From contig NZ_LQNT01000001.1 in assembly GCF_001619585.1 (NCBI RefSeq), forward strand, positions 612,601 to 676,600: a stretch of DNA of 64,000 bases, given 5' to 3'. This document shows positions 7,379-16,429 of this stretch, piece by piece. Position numbers and translations under genes: made by a program. Position 1 is the first letter of the stretch; every line of letters starts with the position of its first letter. Under the pieces are notes generated by a model. That model ran no database searches and was not told where the DNA came from. It was given only the letters and a program-made list of their open reading frames with translations. The DNA comes from Bhargavaea cecembensis. Lineage in GTDB: Bacteria > Bacillota > Bacilli > Bacillales_A > Planococcaceae.

Positions 7379-7740
7379 TATGCTCCCCTTCCCTGCGTTC
7401 CATAAGCGGTCCGAACGGCAGTAGACGGCATGAATACGCCTAGAAAGCCGTATAAGCCTCTCTGTGGCGTTCTATACCTTTTGCCGCCTGCCCCTTATAT
7501 GCCCCCTTACAAACGCCCTAGAACGCCGCTTCGGACTTCCTCCGGCTTCATAGCGGCATAGCATAACTCTAGAACGCCGTATGCGCCTCTCTGCGACCTT
7601 TTGCGCCCTTCCGGGTACTCTCGCCCTTTGAACGCTTAGAAAGGCGATTAAAAGGCGCTAGGAAGGCTTAAGGCTCGGCGCATATTGCCGATTAGAAACG
7701 CTTTAGCGTGCTAAAGTACCATTACCTAACAAAGATATCC
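7379..7740. other. Non-coding island spacer rich in repeated words
   Basis: No gene seen. The words TAGAAAGC, TAGAACGC and close variants occur at 7441, 7519, 7570, 7637 and 7693, with an inverted copy at 7466-7474. Around 7441 and 7570 the similarity extends through GCCGTAT and GCCTCTCTG. They could be iterons, recombinase sites or decayed repeats. Confidence 0.5.
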
Positions 7741-8493
7741 TTAGTTCTTATTTGGTATTAAATGAGTCTCTAATGCCTCAAACGTTTCCTTAATACTCTC
7801 CAGCAAACCTATCATAATTTGACGAATTTCTTTTGATGTGACATATGCTCCAACTCCGAAAGAACCCGCTTTCCCACTAATTGTAACTCCTGATGTAATT
7901 TGATATGGAGGATGATTGTGAGCAATATCATTTCTCATACGGATACCCTCCTTATATTTCTCGGACTTTTTAATACGATACAACTCCTCTTGCAGAGGAA
8001 CATTTTTTCCTTTCAACTTATAAATAGCGCTGTTAAAGCTTACTTTGTCCCTAAAGTCATCTTTATTAAGCGGTAAATCATCATATTTGTATAGAAGGTG
8101 ACCAATCGTTTCAAATACCGTAAAAGCTTTAAGGAAGAATGTATCCACAAAAAAGTTAAAATTATATTGATTACTATAATGTTCATCCCTGAAATGAGGA
8201 AAATATTGAGTTGATTGCCCTTGTAATCCGGGAGAGATAACCCATTCATCATCCGGAATACCTTTCTCGAAGTAATACATAGAGTATGCAAAATCAACGT
8301 CAAGACTACGGAGTCGATTCCTAAGAAGACGCTTCCAATGAAACACATCGATTCCCTTAAGCATTAATAAGAAACTTCCTTCTTTATCAAATAACCCCTC
8401 TGGTATCTGATATTCAGCAAGAGGATTGTCTTTTCTATATAATGACAATTTAACGTTCTCAATGTTCTCGAATGGCTTGATATAAATAGTCAA
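7741..8493 (-). CDS. HEPN-domain protein, Cthe_2314-like
   Basis: A 250-residue soluble protein. Near its C-terminus RMRNDIAHNHPPY contains the Rx4H motif of HEPN ribonucleases (R187, H192), in the form I recall for the Cthe_2314 HEPN family. HEPN proteins act as RNases in toxin-antitoxin, abortive infection and CRISPR-associated systems (established for the superfamily). The start is TTG 8493 with AAAGGAAG upstream. The coding sequence is much more AT-rich than its surroundings, which points to recent transfer. It is the main cargo of the tRNA-Arg element and has no adjacent MNT-type nucleotidyltransferase partner. A defence or toxin role is inferred, not shown. Confidence 0.72.
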   Translation of the reverse strand: MTIYIKPFENIENVKLSLYRKDNPLAEYQIPEGLFDKEGSFLLMLKGIDVFHWKRLLRNRLRSLDVDFAYSMYYFEKGIPDDEWVISPGLQGQSTQYFPHFRDEHYSNQYNFNFFVDTFFLKAFTVFETIGHLLYKYDDLPLNKDDFRDKVSFNSAIYKLKGKNVPLQEELYRIKKSEKYKEGIRMRNDIAHNHPPYQITSGVTISGKAGSFGVGAYVTSKEIRQIMIGLLESIKETFEALETHLIPNKN

Positions 8494-8862
8494 ATTGAAA
8501 ACTTCCTTTCAATAATTTAAATTGAGTAATCACTATTTTTAATATCAAATAACATTATACCTGTAATTATTTAACAAAGGAATATTCTTTGCACGACACA
8601 ACACTAAAGACAACATACAAACAGGTACCGCGCTCGGCTATGCGTTAGTGTATTCCGCAGTTTTGCTGTGGCACCGCGGGCATAACTGGCAAACATACGC
8701 TTTACAACAATCGCTTAGAACGCTTCCGTCACGTGCCAGCAAAGATATAGCATCAGCGCTTGCTGCCATCTAGAAGCCCATAATGATACAATAGGTCTGA
8801 AGTTCGAGCAGTGACCGTACACTTACCGTTAAAGGAAGCGAATTTATAGCGAAGGCCTCCCG
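8494..8862. other. AT-rich promoter region and island end, no gene
   Basis: A TATAAT box on the minus strand (8554-8559) may serve the HEPN gene. The rest up to attR has no supported gene; one more TAGAACGC word lies at 8716-8723. Confidence 0.5.
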
Positions 8863-8898
8863 TGTAGGTCGGGAGTTCGAATCTCCCCTGGGACGCTA
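8863..8898 (+). repeat. attR: 36-bp direct repeat
   Basis: An exact copy of 6068-6103 that carries only the T arm and 3' acceptor strand of tRNA-Arg. The sequence before it does not form a tRNA. Confidence 0.88.
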
Positions 8899-8908
8899 AT
8901 CGTTATAA

Positions 8909-8956
8909 GCCCGCCGCAGTCTGCGTTGATCCAACGCGGACTACGGTGGGTTTTTT
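8909..8956 (+). terminator. Original tRNA-Arg terminator, now beyond attR
   Basis: CCCGCCGCAGTC...GGACTACGGTGGG forms a long hairpin followed by TTTTTT. It lies 10 bp after attR, where a tRNA terminator would be expected before island insertion. Confidence 0.8.
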
Positions 8957-8964
8957 CTTATAAT

Positions 8965-9000
8965 AAGGTTAAAGCGCCGATCCATAACCGGATCGGCGCC
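8965..9000 (-). terminator. Terminator of the spo0E-like gene
   Basis: On the minus strand GCGCCGATCC pairs perfectly with GGATCGGCGC, followed by TTTAACCTT. Confidence 0.7.
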
Positions 9001-9018
9001 TTCCTTTATATTTCTGAA

Positions 9019-9186
9019 TCAGGAAAAATGTTGGTCGTACTGTTGGTACCTGTTAAGCAGGTCATCAAGCAACTGACTGCACTTGACGGTTTTCGGATGA
9101 GTCAATCCATGTTGACGAGCCTTCCAGTACATGAGCATTCTTCTGCAGAAAATCCGGTTCTTCAAAATCTTCTTCGACACATACAT
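9019..9186 (-). CDS. Spo0E-like aspartyl-phosphate phosphatase (55 aa)
   Basis: A short gene read from the minus strand: ATG 9186 with GGAGG 10 nt upstream, stop at 9019. The family core is visible: RRMLMYWKARQHGLTHPKTV followed by SQLLDDLLNRYQQY, i.e. the SQxLDxLLNxY signature with the GLTHP turn. Spo0E-type proteins form a two-helix hairpin and dephosphorylate Spo0A~P (established for Spo0E, YisI and YnzD). The length of 55 residues is normal. A perfect TGTCGAA box lies 80 bp upstream. It has its own terminator and no operon partners, and implies that a Spo0A phosphorelay operates in this organism. Confidence 0.85.
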   Translation of the reverse strand: MYVSKKILKNRIFCRRMLMYWKARQHGLTHPKTVKCSQLLDDLLNRYQQYDQHFS

Positions 9187-9266
9187 GTCCAATTGGCCTC
9201 CGTATTTGTATGATTATGATGGTTTTAAGCAGCTTGTTCATCATACAACGCGTTTTGTGCAATGTT

Positions 9267-9273
9267 TGTCGAA
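9267..9273 (+). promoter_or_regulatory. 0A-box-like site upstream of the spo0E-like gene
   Basis: TTTGTCGAAAAA contains the Spo0A-binding core TGTCGAA (consensus TGNCGAA). It lies 80 bp before the start codon of the Spo0E-like gene. A seven-base match can occur by chance; the context raises its weight. Confidence 0.4.
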
Positions 9274-9343
9274 AAACAGCAAGTTTGTGAAATTCGATAA
9301 ATGTTCACATTTGCCCAGTCTAAACAACCATTCTTTAATAACA

Positions 9344-9387
9344 AAGCAAAGCCGAAACAGGTCCAATGACCCGTTTCGGCTTTGCTT
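9344..9387 (-). terminator. Terminator of the YhcN-like lipoprotein gene
   Basis: AAGCAAAGCCGAAAC pairs with GTTTCGGCTTTGCTT; it can work in both directions. Confidence 0.8.
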
Positions 9388-9403
9388 CAAATGCTATGAA
9401 TAA

Positions 9404-9946
9404 TCACTTAGTGTCAGGGAATGTTCTCTTTACCATATCACGGAATTCATCAAAGAATCCTTCAACAGGTTCTCCCTGTTCGATTCGATTGCCATAATCC
9501 TCGAAGTGCTTTGTAAAGTCCGGATCAGCCGATACGTAAACTTTGTCAACATCTGGCTTGGCCGCCTTTACTTCATCACGGATCTTATTTTTCAACTCAT
9601 CGGTCTCATCCGTGCCTTCAGTAAGATTAACGGCGACATAAGCGTTCCGGCCGGACATCAGGACAGTCGCACCTTCCACTCCGTCAACGGCGGTGACGCG
9701 GTCAGCAGCCTCCCGATCGTGTTCCAGGTTGTTCGCGTTCCCTTCCCCGTTATTACCATCCCCGTTGTCGTTCATCGCACCGTTGTCCATGTTGTTGTCG
9801 TTCTTGTTGGTATTTGTGTCGGTTCCGACATCGTTCTCCTCGTGTCCGTTCGAAGTCGTGGACGGATCGTTGTTATTATTGTTGCCGCACGCCGCAAGAC
9901 CCAGAACGAGTGCCAGAGAAGCAAGACCCAACAGAAGTTTGTTCAT
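9404..9946 (-). CDS. YhcN/YlaJ-family sporulation-type lipoprotein
   Basis: A 180-residue lipoprotein. The signal ends in the lipobox LAAC (Cys20), then comes a low-complexity Asn/Asp-rich linker (residues 22-72), then the conserved domain starting at REAADRVTAVDGVEGATVLM, with the AYVAVNL strand typical of YhcN. In Bacillus these proteins sit in the forespore membrane or spore coat and affect germination or outgrowth (family knowledge). AGGAGG precedes ATG at 9946. It stands alone between two terminators. The Asn-rich linker is longer than in YhcN. Confidence 0.85.
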   Translation of the reverse strand: MNKLLLGLASLALVLGLAACGNNNNNDPSTTSNGHEENDVGTDTNTNKNDNNMDNGAMNDNGDGNNGEGNANNLEHDREAADRVTAVDGVEGATVLMSGRNAYVAVNLTEGTDETDELKNKIRDEVKAAKPDVDKVYVSADPDFTKHFEDYGNRIEQGEPVEGFFDEFRDMVKRTFPDTK

Positions 9947-10048
9947 GTGTTTTTCCTCCTTTCCTTTTTGCTTATGATGGCTATTTCGTTCCCGATTATG
10001 TAATGATTTTGCTTCTTTGTAAGGCTTTACTCAAATTTAATAAATGAA

Positions 10049-10067
10049 AGTCGTTAAAATAATGACT
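10049..10067. promoter_or_regulatory. Dyad upstream of the glcD-like operon
   Basis: AGTCGTTA and TAATGACT form an almost perfect inverted repeat about a 3-bp centre, 16 bp before the -35 box of the oxidase gene. It looks like an operator, perhaps of a GntR-type regulator; no regulator gene is adjacent. Confidence 0.4.
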
Positions 10068-10082
10068 ACTTTTTAAATCGCC

Positions 10083-10110
10083 TTGAAATTCGTAAATGTA
10101 CATGTATAAT
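10083..10110 (+). promoter_or_regulatory. Promoter of the glcD-like/BASS operon
   Basis: TTGAAA (10083-10088), a 16-bp spacer and a perfect TATAAT (10105-10110) lie 54 bp before the start codon. Confidence 0.7.
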
Positions 10111-10163
10111 TTTCAGTATTATTCATCTTTGGCATGCTGCAACAGGAAAAGGAGTGGAGTATT

Positions 10164-11561
10164 TTGGCATTACAATCAACCGATCTAATATTGGGCGAAC
10201 TCAGGGAGTTGCTGGGAAACGAACGCGCGACGGCAAACGACACCGTCCGTGACCTTCATGGAAGGGATGAATCCTACCATACCGTCCGACCGGCGGACAT
10301 TGTCGTCTTCCCGGAAACGACGGATGAAGTGAGTGCAGTCGTCAAAACGGCCGCCAAACACCGGATACCGATCGTCCCGTTCGGTCTCGGCTCGAGCCTG
10401 GAAGGGCATGTCATCCCTTACCAAGGCGGTATTACCATAGATTTTTCCTTGATGAACAAGATTCTTGAAATCCGGGAAGACGACTTTCTTGTAAGGGTAC
10501 AACCGGGAGTCACAAGAACCCAGCTAAACAAAGAACTGAAAAAACGGGGGCTCTTCTTCTCCGTTGACCCGGGTGCAGATGCCACAATCGGCGGCATGGC
10601 AGCAACAAACGCCAGCGGCACGACTACCGTGAAATACGGCGTCATGCGCGACCAGGTGCGTGACCTCGAAGTCGTCCTGGCAGACGGGACCGTCATCCAT
10701 ACCGGAAGCCTTGCTGCCAAATCTGCCTCGGGCCTGCACCTGAACGGCCTGTTTGTCGGATCGGAAGGGACGCTCGGCTGCTTCACTGAGCTGACCCTGC
10801 GTATATATGGCATTCCCGAGCAGATCGCAGCGGCAAGAGCCTCCTTCCCGACAATTGATGCAGCAGTCACTGCAGTTGTGTCGATCCAGCAGGCCGGCGT
10901 GCCGATTTCGCGTGTGGAACTTGTTGATGAGCCATCGATGCAACAGGTTAACCGCCACGCCGGGACCGATTATCCGGTTAAGCCGACCCTGTTTCTCGAG
11001 TTCAGCGGCAACGAGGCCGGTCTCCGTCAGGATATCGAGTTTACGGAGGAAATTGTCTCGGATCTCGGCTGCGACAACCTGGAGTTCGAGATGGACCAGG
11101 AAGGCATGAACCGGCTCTGGGAAGCCCGGCATCACCTTGCCTATTCCTATATCCACAGCCATCCTGGACGCAAGATGATGGTCACCGATGTCTGCGTGCC
11201 GATTTCCGAACTTGCCGGAGCGGTTCACCATGCGCGTGAAACCGTGGACAAAATGGGACTCATCGGCGGGATCACCGGCCATGTGGGTGACGGCAACTTC
11301 CATATTATCCTCATGATCGATATGAACGATCCCGAGGAAGTGAAGAAATCTGAGCAATTGAATGAAGTCATTGTCAGTTACGCTTTGGACCGGAACGGTA
11401 CTTGCACCGGTGAACACGGCGTCGGTGTGGGCAAACTGAAATACCAGGCGCGTGAGCATGGCGCTTCATTGGCAGTCATGGAAACCATCAAGCGGGCGCT
11501 CGATCCGCAGAACCTGATGAATCCGGGCAAACTGTTCAGCCCGCCCAAGGAGGATGTGTAA
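10164..11561 (+). CDS. FAD-linked oxidase, GlcD/D-lactate dehydrogenase type
   Basis: A 465-residue flavoprotein that oxidises a 2-hydroxy acid such as glycolate or D-lactate to the 2-oxo acid. The FAD-binding PCMH domain shows VVFPETTDEVSAVVKTAAKH and PFGLGSSLEGHV, then PGADATIGGMAATNASGT. The C-terminal FAD-oxidase domain ends with GEHGVGVGKLKYQ, and GHVGDGNFH carries the metal-binding histidines of the GlcD family. I choose TTG 10164, since AAAGGAG lies 9 nt before it; an in-frame ATG at 10134 has no site. No GlcE/GlcF partners are present. The gene ends directly at the start of a BASS transporter, so the two are probably one operon. Confidence 0.87.
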   Translation: MALQSTDLILGELRELLGNERATANDTVRDLHGRDESYHTVRPADIVVFPETTDEVSAVVKTAAKHRIPIVPFGLGSSLEGHVIPYQGGITIDFSLMNKILEIREDDFLVRVQPGVTRTQLNKELKKRGLFFSVDPGADATIGGMAATNASGTTTVKYGVMRDQVRDLEVVLADGTVIHTGSLAAKSASGLHLNGLFVGSEGTLGCFTELTLRIYGIPEQIAAARASFPTIDAAVTAVVSIQQAGVPISRVELVDEPSMQQVNRHAGTDYPVKPTLFLEFSGNEAGLRQDIEFTEEIVSDLGCDNLEFEMDQEGMNRLWEARHHLAYSYIHSHPGRKMMVTDVCVPISELAGAVHHARETVDKMGLIGGITGHVGDGNFHIILMIDMNDPEEVKKSEQLNEVIVSYALDRNGTCTGEHGVGVGKLKYQAREHGASLAVMETIKRALDPQNLMNPGKLFSPPKEDV

Positions 11562-12530
11562 GTGAAAGTCCTTGAAACCATCAGCTCATTTGCGGGCCGG
11601 AACTTCGCCATCTTTGTCATCGCAGCGGCCATCATCGCTTTCCTGGTTCCTGATCCGTTCCTTCCCTTCGGCGCTTATATCACCATCCTGCTGGGAATCG
11701 TCATGTTCGGCATGGGCCTGACATTAAAACCTGTTGACTTTAAACTGGTCTTCACGAATCCGATCCCCGTGATCACCGGTGTGCTGCTCCAGTACACGGT
11801 TATGCCGCTTACAGCATTTGTCATTGCCACGCTCCTGCAGCTGCCTGCCGAATTGGCTGCAGGCCTCGTCCTCCTTGGCTGTGTGCCGGGCGGAACGGCT
11901 TCAAACGTGATGGTCTACCTGGCTAGGGGAAACGTTGCTCTGTCAGTCGCGATGACGTCGATTTCAACACTTCTTGCCCCGATTGCTACACCGGCAATCC
12001 TGCTTCTACTGGCAGGCCAATGGCTTCCTGTTGACGCCAAATCAATGTTCCTTTCCATTGTCCAGGTAATTATCATCCCGATTGCTCTCGGGTTTATCGT
12101 ACAGCGTTTCCTTCCCGGACTCGTCCAAAAAAGCATTGCAGTCGTCCCGCTGATCTCGGTCATCGCCATCCTGATCATTGTCGCGGCTGTTACGGCGGCT
12201 AATGCAGGCAATGTGGCGTCCGCCGGATTCATTGTCTTTATCGCGGTATTCCTTCATAATAGTGCCGGTCTTTTGTTTGGATACCTGCTTGCCAGGGCAT
12301 TCGGCCTGAAAGAAAACGACCGCCGTGCGATCTCGCTTGAAGTCGGCATGCAGAACTCCGGTCTTGGTGTCGCGCTGGCAACCGCTCACTTTAGCCCGCT
12401 TGCCGCACTGCCGAGTGTGTGGGGCGCCATCTGGCACAATATTTCCGGGCCGATCATTGCCACGATCTGGTCGAAAAAAGACATCAAAGAGAACGATCCG
12501 GCTCCTGTCGGTGATGTGGCAGCCAAATAA
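11562..12530 (+). CDS. Bile acid:sodium symporter (BASS)-family transporter
   Basis: A 322-residue membrane protein with about 9-10 hydrophobic segments. It begins at GTG 11562 directly after the oxidase stop, with AAGGAGG inside the end of the preceding gene. VLLGCVPGGTASNVMVYLARG and LEVGMQNSGLGVALA are the BASS sodium-site blocks. Family members carry organic anions, and the plant plastid member BASS6 moves glycolate. Pairing with a glycolate/lactate-type oxidase suggests uptake of a 2-hydroxy or 2-oxo acid here (inference). A terminator follows the gene. Confidence 0.87.
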   Translation: MKVLETISSFAGRNFAIFVIAAAIIAFLVPDPFLPFGAYITILLGIVMFGMGLTLKPVDFKLVFTNPIPVITGVLLQYTVMPLTAFVIATLLQLPAELAAGLVLLGCVPGGTASNVMVYLARGNVALSVAMTSISTLLAPIATPAILLLLAGQWLPVDAKSMFLSIVQVIIIPIALGFIVQRFLPGLVQKSIAVVPLISVIAILIIVAAVTAANAGNVASAGFIVFIAVFLHNSAGLLFGYLLARAFGLKENDRRAISLEVGMQNSGLGVALATAHFSPLAALPSVWGAIWHNISGPIIATIWSKKDIKENDPAPVGDVAAK

Positions 12531-12538
12531 GTCCAAAC

Positions 12539-12572
12539 AAAGCCCCTCTGCTCAAGCAGAGGGGCTTTTCTT
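12539..12572. terminator. Bidirectional terminator between convergent genes
   Basis: AAGCCCCTCTGC pairs with GCAGAGGGGCTT, followed by TTCTT; shared by the BASS gene and the luciferase-like gene. Confidence 0.82.
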
Positions 12573-13594
12573 CAATCCATCATTTCGGCGAGAAGTTCGT
12601 AGGACCGGATCCGCTTGTCGGTGTCGTAGGCGACGGTATTCACCATAAGTTCGTCCGCCTGCGTCTCCTCAATCATTCTGAGCAGACCTTCCCGGACCTT
12701 GTCCTTTGTGCCGAACAGCGTGGTCCGCGGATCAAGCGTCTGCATGACGTACTGACGTTCATAAGGTGTCCACAGTGCTTCGATGTCCTCGACCGGCGGC
12801 TGCATCTTGCCGCGGTTGTTCCGGATGATGGAGAGGAACTGCTGCATATGTGTCGTTATCAGGTATTCCGCCTCTTCCTGCGTATCGGCGATCAGAACGT
12901 TGACGCCCGGCATGGCATGCGGTTTTTTCATCTTCTCCGAAGGCTCGAAACCGTTCCGGTAAAGCTCAAGCGCAGCAGCCATGTACCCCGGTGCAAAGTG
13001 GCTTGCGAACGAGAAAGGAAGGCCTTTTCTTGCGGCCAGCTGTGCACTGAAACCGCTGGAACCGAGCAGCCAGATCGGGATATCCTGTCCGTCTCCCGGG
13101 AATGCGCGTACAGGCATGTCCTCGCCGCCCTCGAAATAAGCTTCCAGTTCCGCCACATCCCTCGGGAACTCGTCCGCTCCGCCTTTTAAATTCCTTCTGA
13201 GCGCCCACATCGTCTGCTGATCGGTCCCGGGCGCGCGGCCGAGTCCGAGGTCGATGCGGTCCGGATACATGGCATCAAGCGTGCCGAACTGCTCGGCAAT
13301 AATCAGAGGCGCGTGGTTCGGCAGCATGACCCCGCCGGAGCCGACCCGGATTTCTTTCGACTCCGAAGCAAGACGGCCGATCAGGACCGCTGTTGCGGAG
13401 CTTGCGATGCCCTCGAAGTTATGGTGCTCGGCGAGCCAGTAACGGTTATAGCCCAGCTCGTCCGCACGCCGGATCAGCTTTGCGCTGTTTTCAATCGCAT
13501 CAGCCGGTGTATCTTCTTCCCGGACCTGAACCAGGTCGAGGACTGAAAGGGGAATCCCTTCGAATTTCTTCGCGTTTTCTCGTATCAGATTCAT
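12572..13594 (-). CDS. Luciferase-like (LLM) flavin-dependent oxidoreductase
   Basis: A 340-residue FMN/F420-type monooxygenase-like protein with a TIM barrel. Visible blocks: [20 protein letters not shown] (the first barrel strands of the MsnO8/YwcH group), [40 protein letters not shown] and [20 protein letters not shown]. Start at ATG 13594 after AAGGAGTG; longer in-frame starts upstream run through a terminator and lack ribosome binding sites. A single gene between terminators. The substrate cannot be inferred; many such proteins in Bacillus remain unassigned. Confidence 0.88.
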   Translation of the reverse strand: MNLIRENAKKFEGIPLSVLDLVQVREEDTPADAIENSAKLIRRADELGYNRYWLAEHHNFEGIASSATAVLIGRLASESKEIRVGSGGVMLPNHAPLIIAEQFGTLDAMYPDRIDLGLGRAPGTDQQTMWALRRNLKGGADEFPRDVAELEAYFEGGEDMPVRAFPGDGQDIPIWLLGSSGFSAQLAARKGLPFSFASHFAPGYMAAALELYRNGFEPSEKMKKPHAMPGVNVLIADTQEEAEYLITTHMQQFLSIIRNNRGKMQPPVEDIEALWTPYERQYVMQTLDPRTTLFGTKDKVREGLLRMIEETQADELMVNTVAYDTDKRIRSYELLAEMMD

Positions 13595-13687
13595 CGGATC
13601 ACTCCTTCTCTCTTTTTCATCATACCGCCCTGCCCCACCGCCATGCCAAGAAACTGCTTGTCGAATAAATAATCCCATTATGTAAAC

Positions 13688-13721
13688 AATCCTCCTTCCA
13701 ATAACAGAAAGGAGGATCATT
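13688..13721 (-). terminator. Terminator of spoVR
   Basis: ATCCTCCTT and AAGGAGGAT form a stem around an 11-nt loop, with U-rich sequence on the minus side. Confidence 0.65.
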
Positions 13722-13731
13722 TTTCATGTTT

Positions 13732-15129
13732 TTATAAGGCCCGCCGGGTCACTTTCTTGCCATCACAGGAGAAACAGATTTTTCTTCCTTCCACAATCGT
13801 TTCAAGATGGACGGTACGCCCCCACAGTACATGCAGATGTGGCAGCACGTGCTCAAGATAAGGCAGGTCCAGTTCGGTTCCCTCGTATCGGTGGGCCAGG
13901 TACAACTCGCCATTTCTCAGGTAATCCCCATCTTCCACGACGATATAAGGGAAGCCTCCGTTGACCCTGGAGGAAATGAGCCGATCACTCACTTTCTCAA
14001 AATCCTTCTCCGTAATCCGATATTCCTGGCCGCGTTTGCCGAACAGATAAATATCTTCCTGCTCCGCCAGTTCCTTTGTCAGGTAGTTGCGGATAAACGA
14101 GGTGTCCGACTCGATCTCACGGACTTCAAACATTTTTTCCCTGCCGCTGCCCGGCTCGACGCCCCTCTGCTTCATGCGATCATCGGGGTGATCGTATCTG
14201 CGTTCGATGTCTTCAAAAATCCGCAGCCCCAGCGTATACGGGTTGATCGATGTGGCGGACGGCTGGATGACCCCTGCATTCAATTTGGAGAATTCGATCG
14301 TCTCGGCGGGGGTCAGGTCAAGTTCCCTCATGATGCGCTGGTGCCAAAATGTCGCCCAGCCTTCATTCATGATTTTCGTTTCAAGCTGAGGCCAGAAGTA
14401 GAGCATTTCTTCCCTCATCATCGTGAGGATATCGCGCTGCCAGCCTTCCAGTTCACGTCCGTGTTCCTGGATAAAATGGAGGATGTCTTTTTCCGGGTTT
14501 TCCGGGACTTTCTTTCTCGCAGGCGTCTGCTGGCGGGCATCCTTGCCCGGAACCCGGTCAAGTGCCCAGAGATCATCATATGGCGTCGTCCTGAGTTGCG
14601 GACTTTCCCCCGCTTCTCCATCGGAATCCACAATGATCAGTGAAGGATCGACATGCTCCTGGACGGCCAGCACCGCATCGAGGAACCGCTCCACCCGGTC
14701 CTTGCCGTAGGTGATTTCGTAATCAGCGATCCGGTCTGCTGTCGCTGACATGCTTTCCACCATATCGCCCCGCGTATTGGCGAACCGTACATTGTTTTTG
14801 AAGAAATCACTGTGTGCCAGAACGTGTGCCACAATCAGCTTATTCTGGACCAGCGAGTTGGAGTCGAGAAGGAACGCGTAGCACGGATCCGAATTGATGA
14901 CGAGTTCATAGATTTTGCTGAGTCCGAGGTCATACTGCAGCTTCATCTTGTGGAACTGCTTGCCGAAGCTCCAGTGGCTGAACCGGGTCGGCATTCCGTA
15001 TGCGCCAAATGTATAAATGATATCGGCCGGGCAGATTTCATAGCGCATCGGATAAAAGTCGAGCCCGAATCCTTCCGCCACCTCGGTGATTTCCGCGATT
15101 GCTCGCTCGAGTGCCTTTGCATCGGTCAT
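13732..15129 (-). CDS. spoVR: SpoVR-family protein
   Basis: A 465-residue soluble protein. The family blocks are clear: the [20 protein letters not shown] opening, [17 protein letters not shown], and a middle [18 protein letters not shown] appears here as [16 protein letters not shown]. In Bacillus SpoVR supports spore cortex formation; the E. coli homologue YcgB is a general stress protein. ATG 15129 overlaps the yhbH stop by four bases (ATGA), so translation is probably coupled. It is the last gene of the prkA-yhbH-spoVR cluster, and a terminator follows. Confidence 0.93.
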   Translation of the reverse strand: MTDAKALERAIAEITEVAEGFGLDFYPMRYEICPADIIYTFGAYGMPTRFSHWSFGKQFHKMKLQYDLGLSKIYELVINSDPCYAFLLDSNSLVQNKLIVAHVLAHSDFFKNNVRFANTRGDMVESMSATADRIADYEITYGKDRVERFLDAVLAVQEHVDPSLIIVDSDGEAGESPQLRTTPYDDLWALDRVPGKDARQQTPARKKVPENPEKDILHFIQEHGRELEGWQRDILTMMREEMLYFWPQLETKIMNEGWATFWHQRIMRELDLTPAETIEFSKLNAGVIQPSATSINPYTLGLRIFEDIERRYDHPDDRMKQRGVEPGSGREKMFEVREIESDTSFIRNYLTKELAEQEDIYLFGKRGQEYRITEKDFEKVSDRLISSRVNGGFPYIVVEDGDYLRNGELYLAHRYEGTELDLPYLEHVLPHLHVLWGRTVHLETIVEGRKICFSCDGKKVTRRAL

Positions 15130-16283
15130 GATCCGATCGCCTCCCCTTTCCGGAAGAAGCTTTTCAGCGCATGGTACACGTCCGCTTTTTCCTTCAGGAC
15201 ATAGTGCCTGAACTTCGGATCGTCCACTGTCCGGAGCGCCGTCAGCATCGTTGAATAGCGGCTATGTTCATTCACTTCCCCGTATCCGAACATGCGGGAG
15301 ACGCCCAGCAGCTCATCTGTCAGCCGGAGCACTTCCTTGTTGTCGGATGTCATGTTCTCCCCATCTGAGAAATGGAACGGATAAATGTTGTAGCGTGCCG
15401 GACTGTACTTTTCACCGATCAGTTCCATTGCCAGCCGGTAGGCGGACGAGCATCGTGTACCACCGCTTTCGGCCTTGGTGAAGAATTCCTCTTCTGTCAC
15501 CACCTTGGCATCGGTCTGGTGGGAGATGAATTCGATATCGACGGAACTGTACCGGGTACGCAGAAAACGGGTAAGCCAGAAAAAGAAACTTCTTGCCATG
15601 TACTTCTCGAATGCGCCCATGGAGGCACTGGTATCCATCATTGCAATCACAACAGCCCTGGACTCCGGACGTTTTTCGTCTTCCCAAGTCTTGAATCGGA
15701 GGTCGTCGTCAAGGATCGGCATGATCCCGCTGCGTCCTTCCATTGCATTCCGCTTTAATGCGGAGACGATTGTTCGTTTTTTATCGATGTTTCCGATGAG
15801 GCCTTTTTTCCGGATGTCATTAAATGTGATTTTATCAGTGACGATGTCCGCCTGTTCCTTTTGCTCCATGTTCGGAAGCTCCATCTCTGAGAACAGGGCT
15901 TCCTCCAGCTCGGCTACAGACACTTCCGCTTCGTAGACATCTTCCCCCGGTGCGTCCCCCGCTTCCTTGCCCTTGCCCTGTCCCGGGCGTCCGCTGCCGT
16001 CTTTCGCTATGACATCGCCGACCTGGCTGTCTCCTTTTCCCTGGCCGACATGTTCCGACTTCGAATGGTTGTAGCGGATTTTATATTCATCGAGCGAGCG
16101 GATCGGGATCTTCACAACCTTGCGCCCGTCCGACATCACGATATTCTCTTCACTGATCAGATCTGGCAGATTATCCCGGATTGCCTTTTTCACCTTGTCC
16201 ATGTGACGCTTCTGGTCCTCGTGGCCCTTCCGGTGGAGGCTCCAATCATCCTGCGACACGACAAACCGGCCATATTTGTTCAT
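15126..16283 (-). CDS. yhbH: YhbH (DUF444) von Willebrand A-like protein
   Basis: A 385-residue protein with the N-terminus [20 protein letters not shown], a charged Gly/Lys linker at about 80-115, and a vWA-like domain containing a MIDAS motif DTSAS (217-221). The family is DUF444: YhbH in Bacillus sporulation and YeaH in E. coli, where it works with the kinase YeaG (PrkA) in sustained nitrogen starvation. The ATG at 16283 follows GGGTGGAGC. The 228-bp gap to prkA holds a hairpin, so yhbH-spoVR may also have their own promoter; a TTGTCA box is visible at about 16343 on the minus strand. Confidence 0.92.
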   Translation of the reverse strand: MNKYGRFVVSQDDWSLHRKGHEDQKRHMDKVKKAIRDNLPDLISEENIVMSDGRKVVKIPIRSLDEYKIRYNHSKSEHVGQGKGDSQVGDVIAKDGSGRPGQGKGKEAGDAPGEDVYEAEVSVAELEEALFSEMELPNMEQKEQADIVTDKITFNDIRKKGLIGNIDKKRTIVSALKRNAMEGRSGIMPILDDDLRFKTWEDEKRPESRAVVIAMMDTSASMGAFEKYMARSFFFWLTRFLRTRYSSVDIEFISHQTDAKVVTEEEFFTKAESGGTRCSSAYRLAMELIGEKYSPARYNIYPFHFSDGENMTSDNKEVLRLTDELLGVSRMFGYGEVNEHSRYSTMLTALRTVDDPKFRHYVLKEKADVYHALKSFFRKGEAIGS

Positions 16284-16429
16284 GCTCCACCCGCCTCTTC
16301 TCTTTTAGAGTTTCCATTATCTTATGCAGTACGGTGCGAACGCTTGACAATGTTCTGAATTATGAAAGAATATAAAACAATTTTGGGCAGCGGCCGGGTC
16401 AGACAGAATATGTGGCTTGAACGAACAAA

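Larger units (their letters stand above)
6068..8898. mobile_element. Small genomic island integrated in tRNA-Arg(CCT)
   Basis: The boundaries are exact 36-bp direct repeats. Inside, in order, are a truncated tyrosine-recombinase N-terminus 100 bp from attL, a small open frame, a 100-aa orphan gene with its own terminator, a convergent AT-rich HEPN-domain gene, and non-coding DNA full of short repeated words. No neighbouring core gene family appears inside, and the composition swings from GC-rich spacer to markedly AT-rich coding sequence. The original terminator of the tRNA lies just outside attR, confirming insertion between gene and terminator. With a broken integrase it is probably immobile unless helped. 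Confidence 0.82.

Noticed and set aside
10524..11459. A 311-codon frame antisense to the GlcD-type oxidase
   Set aside because: Codon shadow without domain features.
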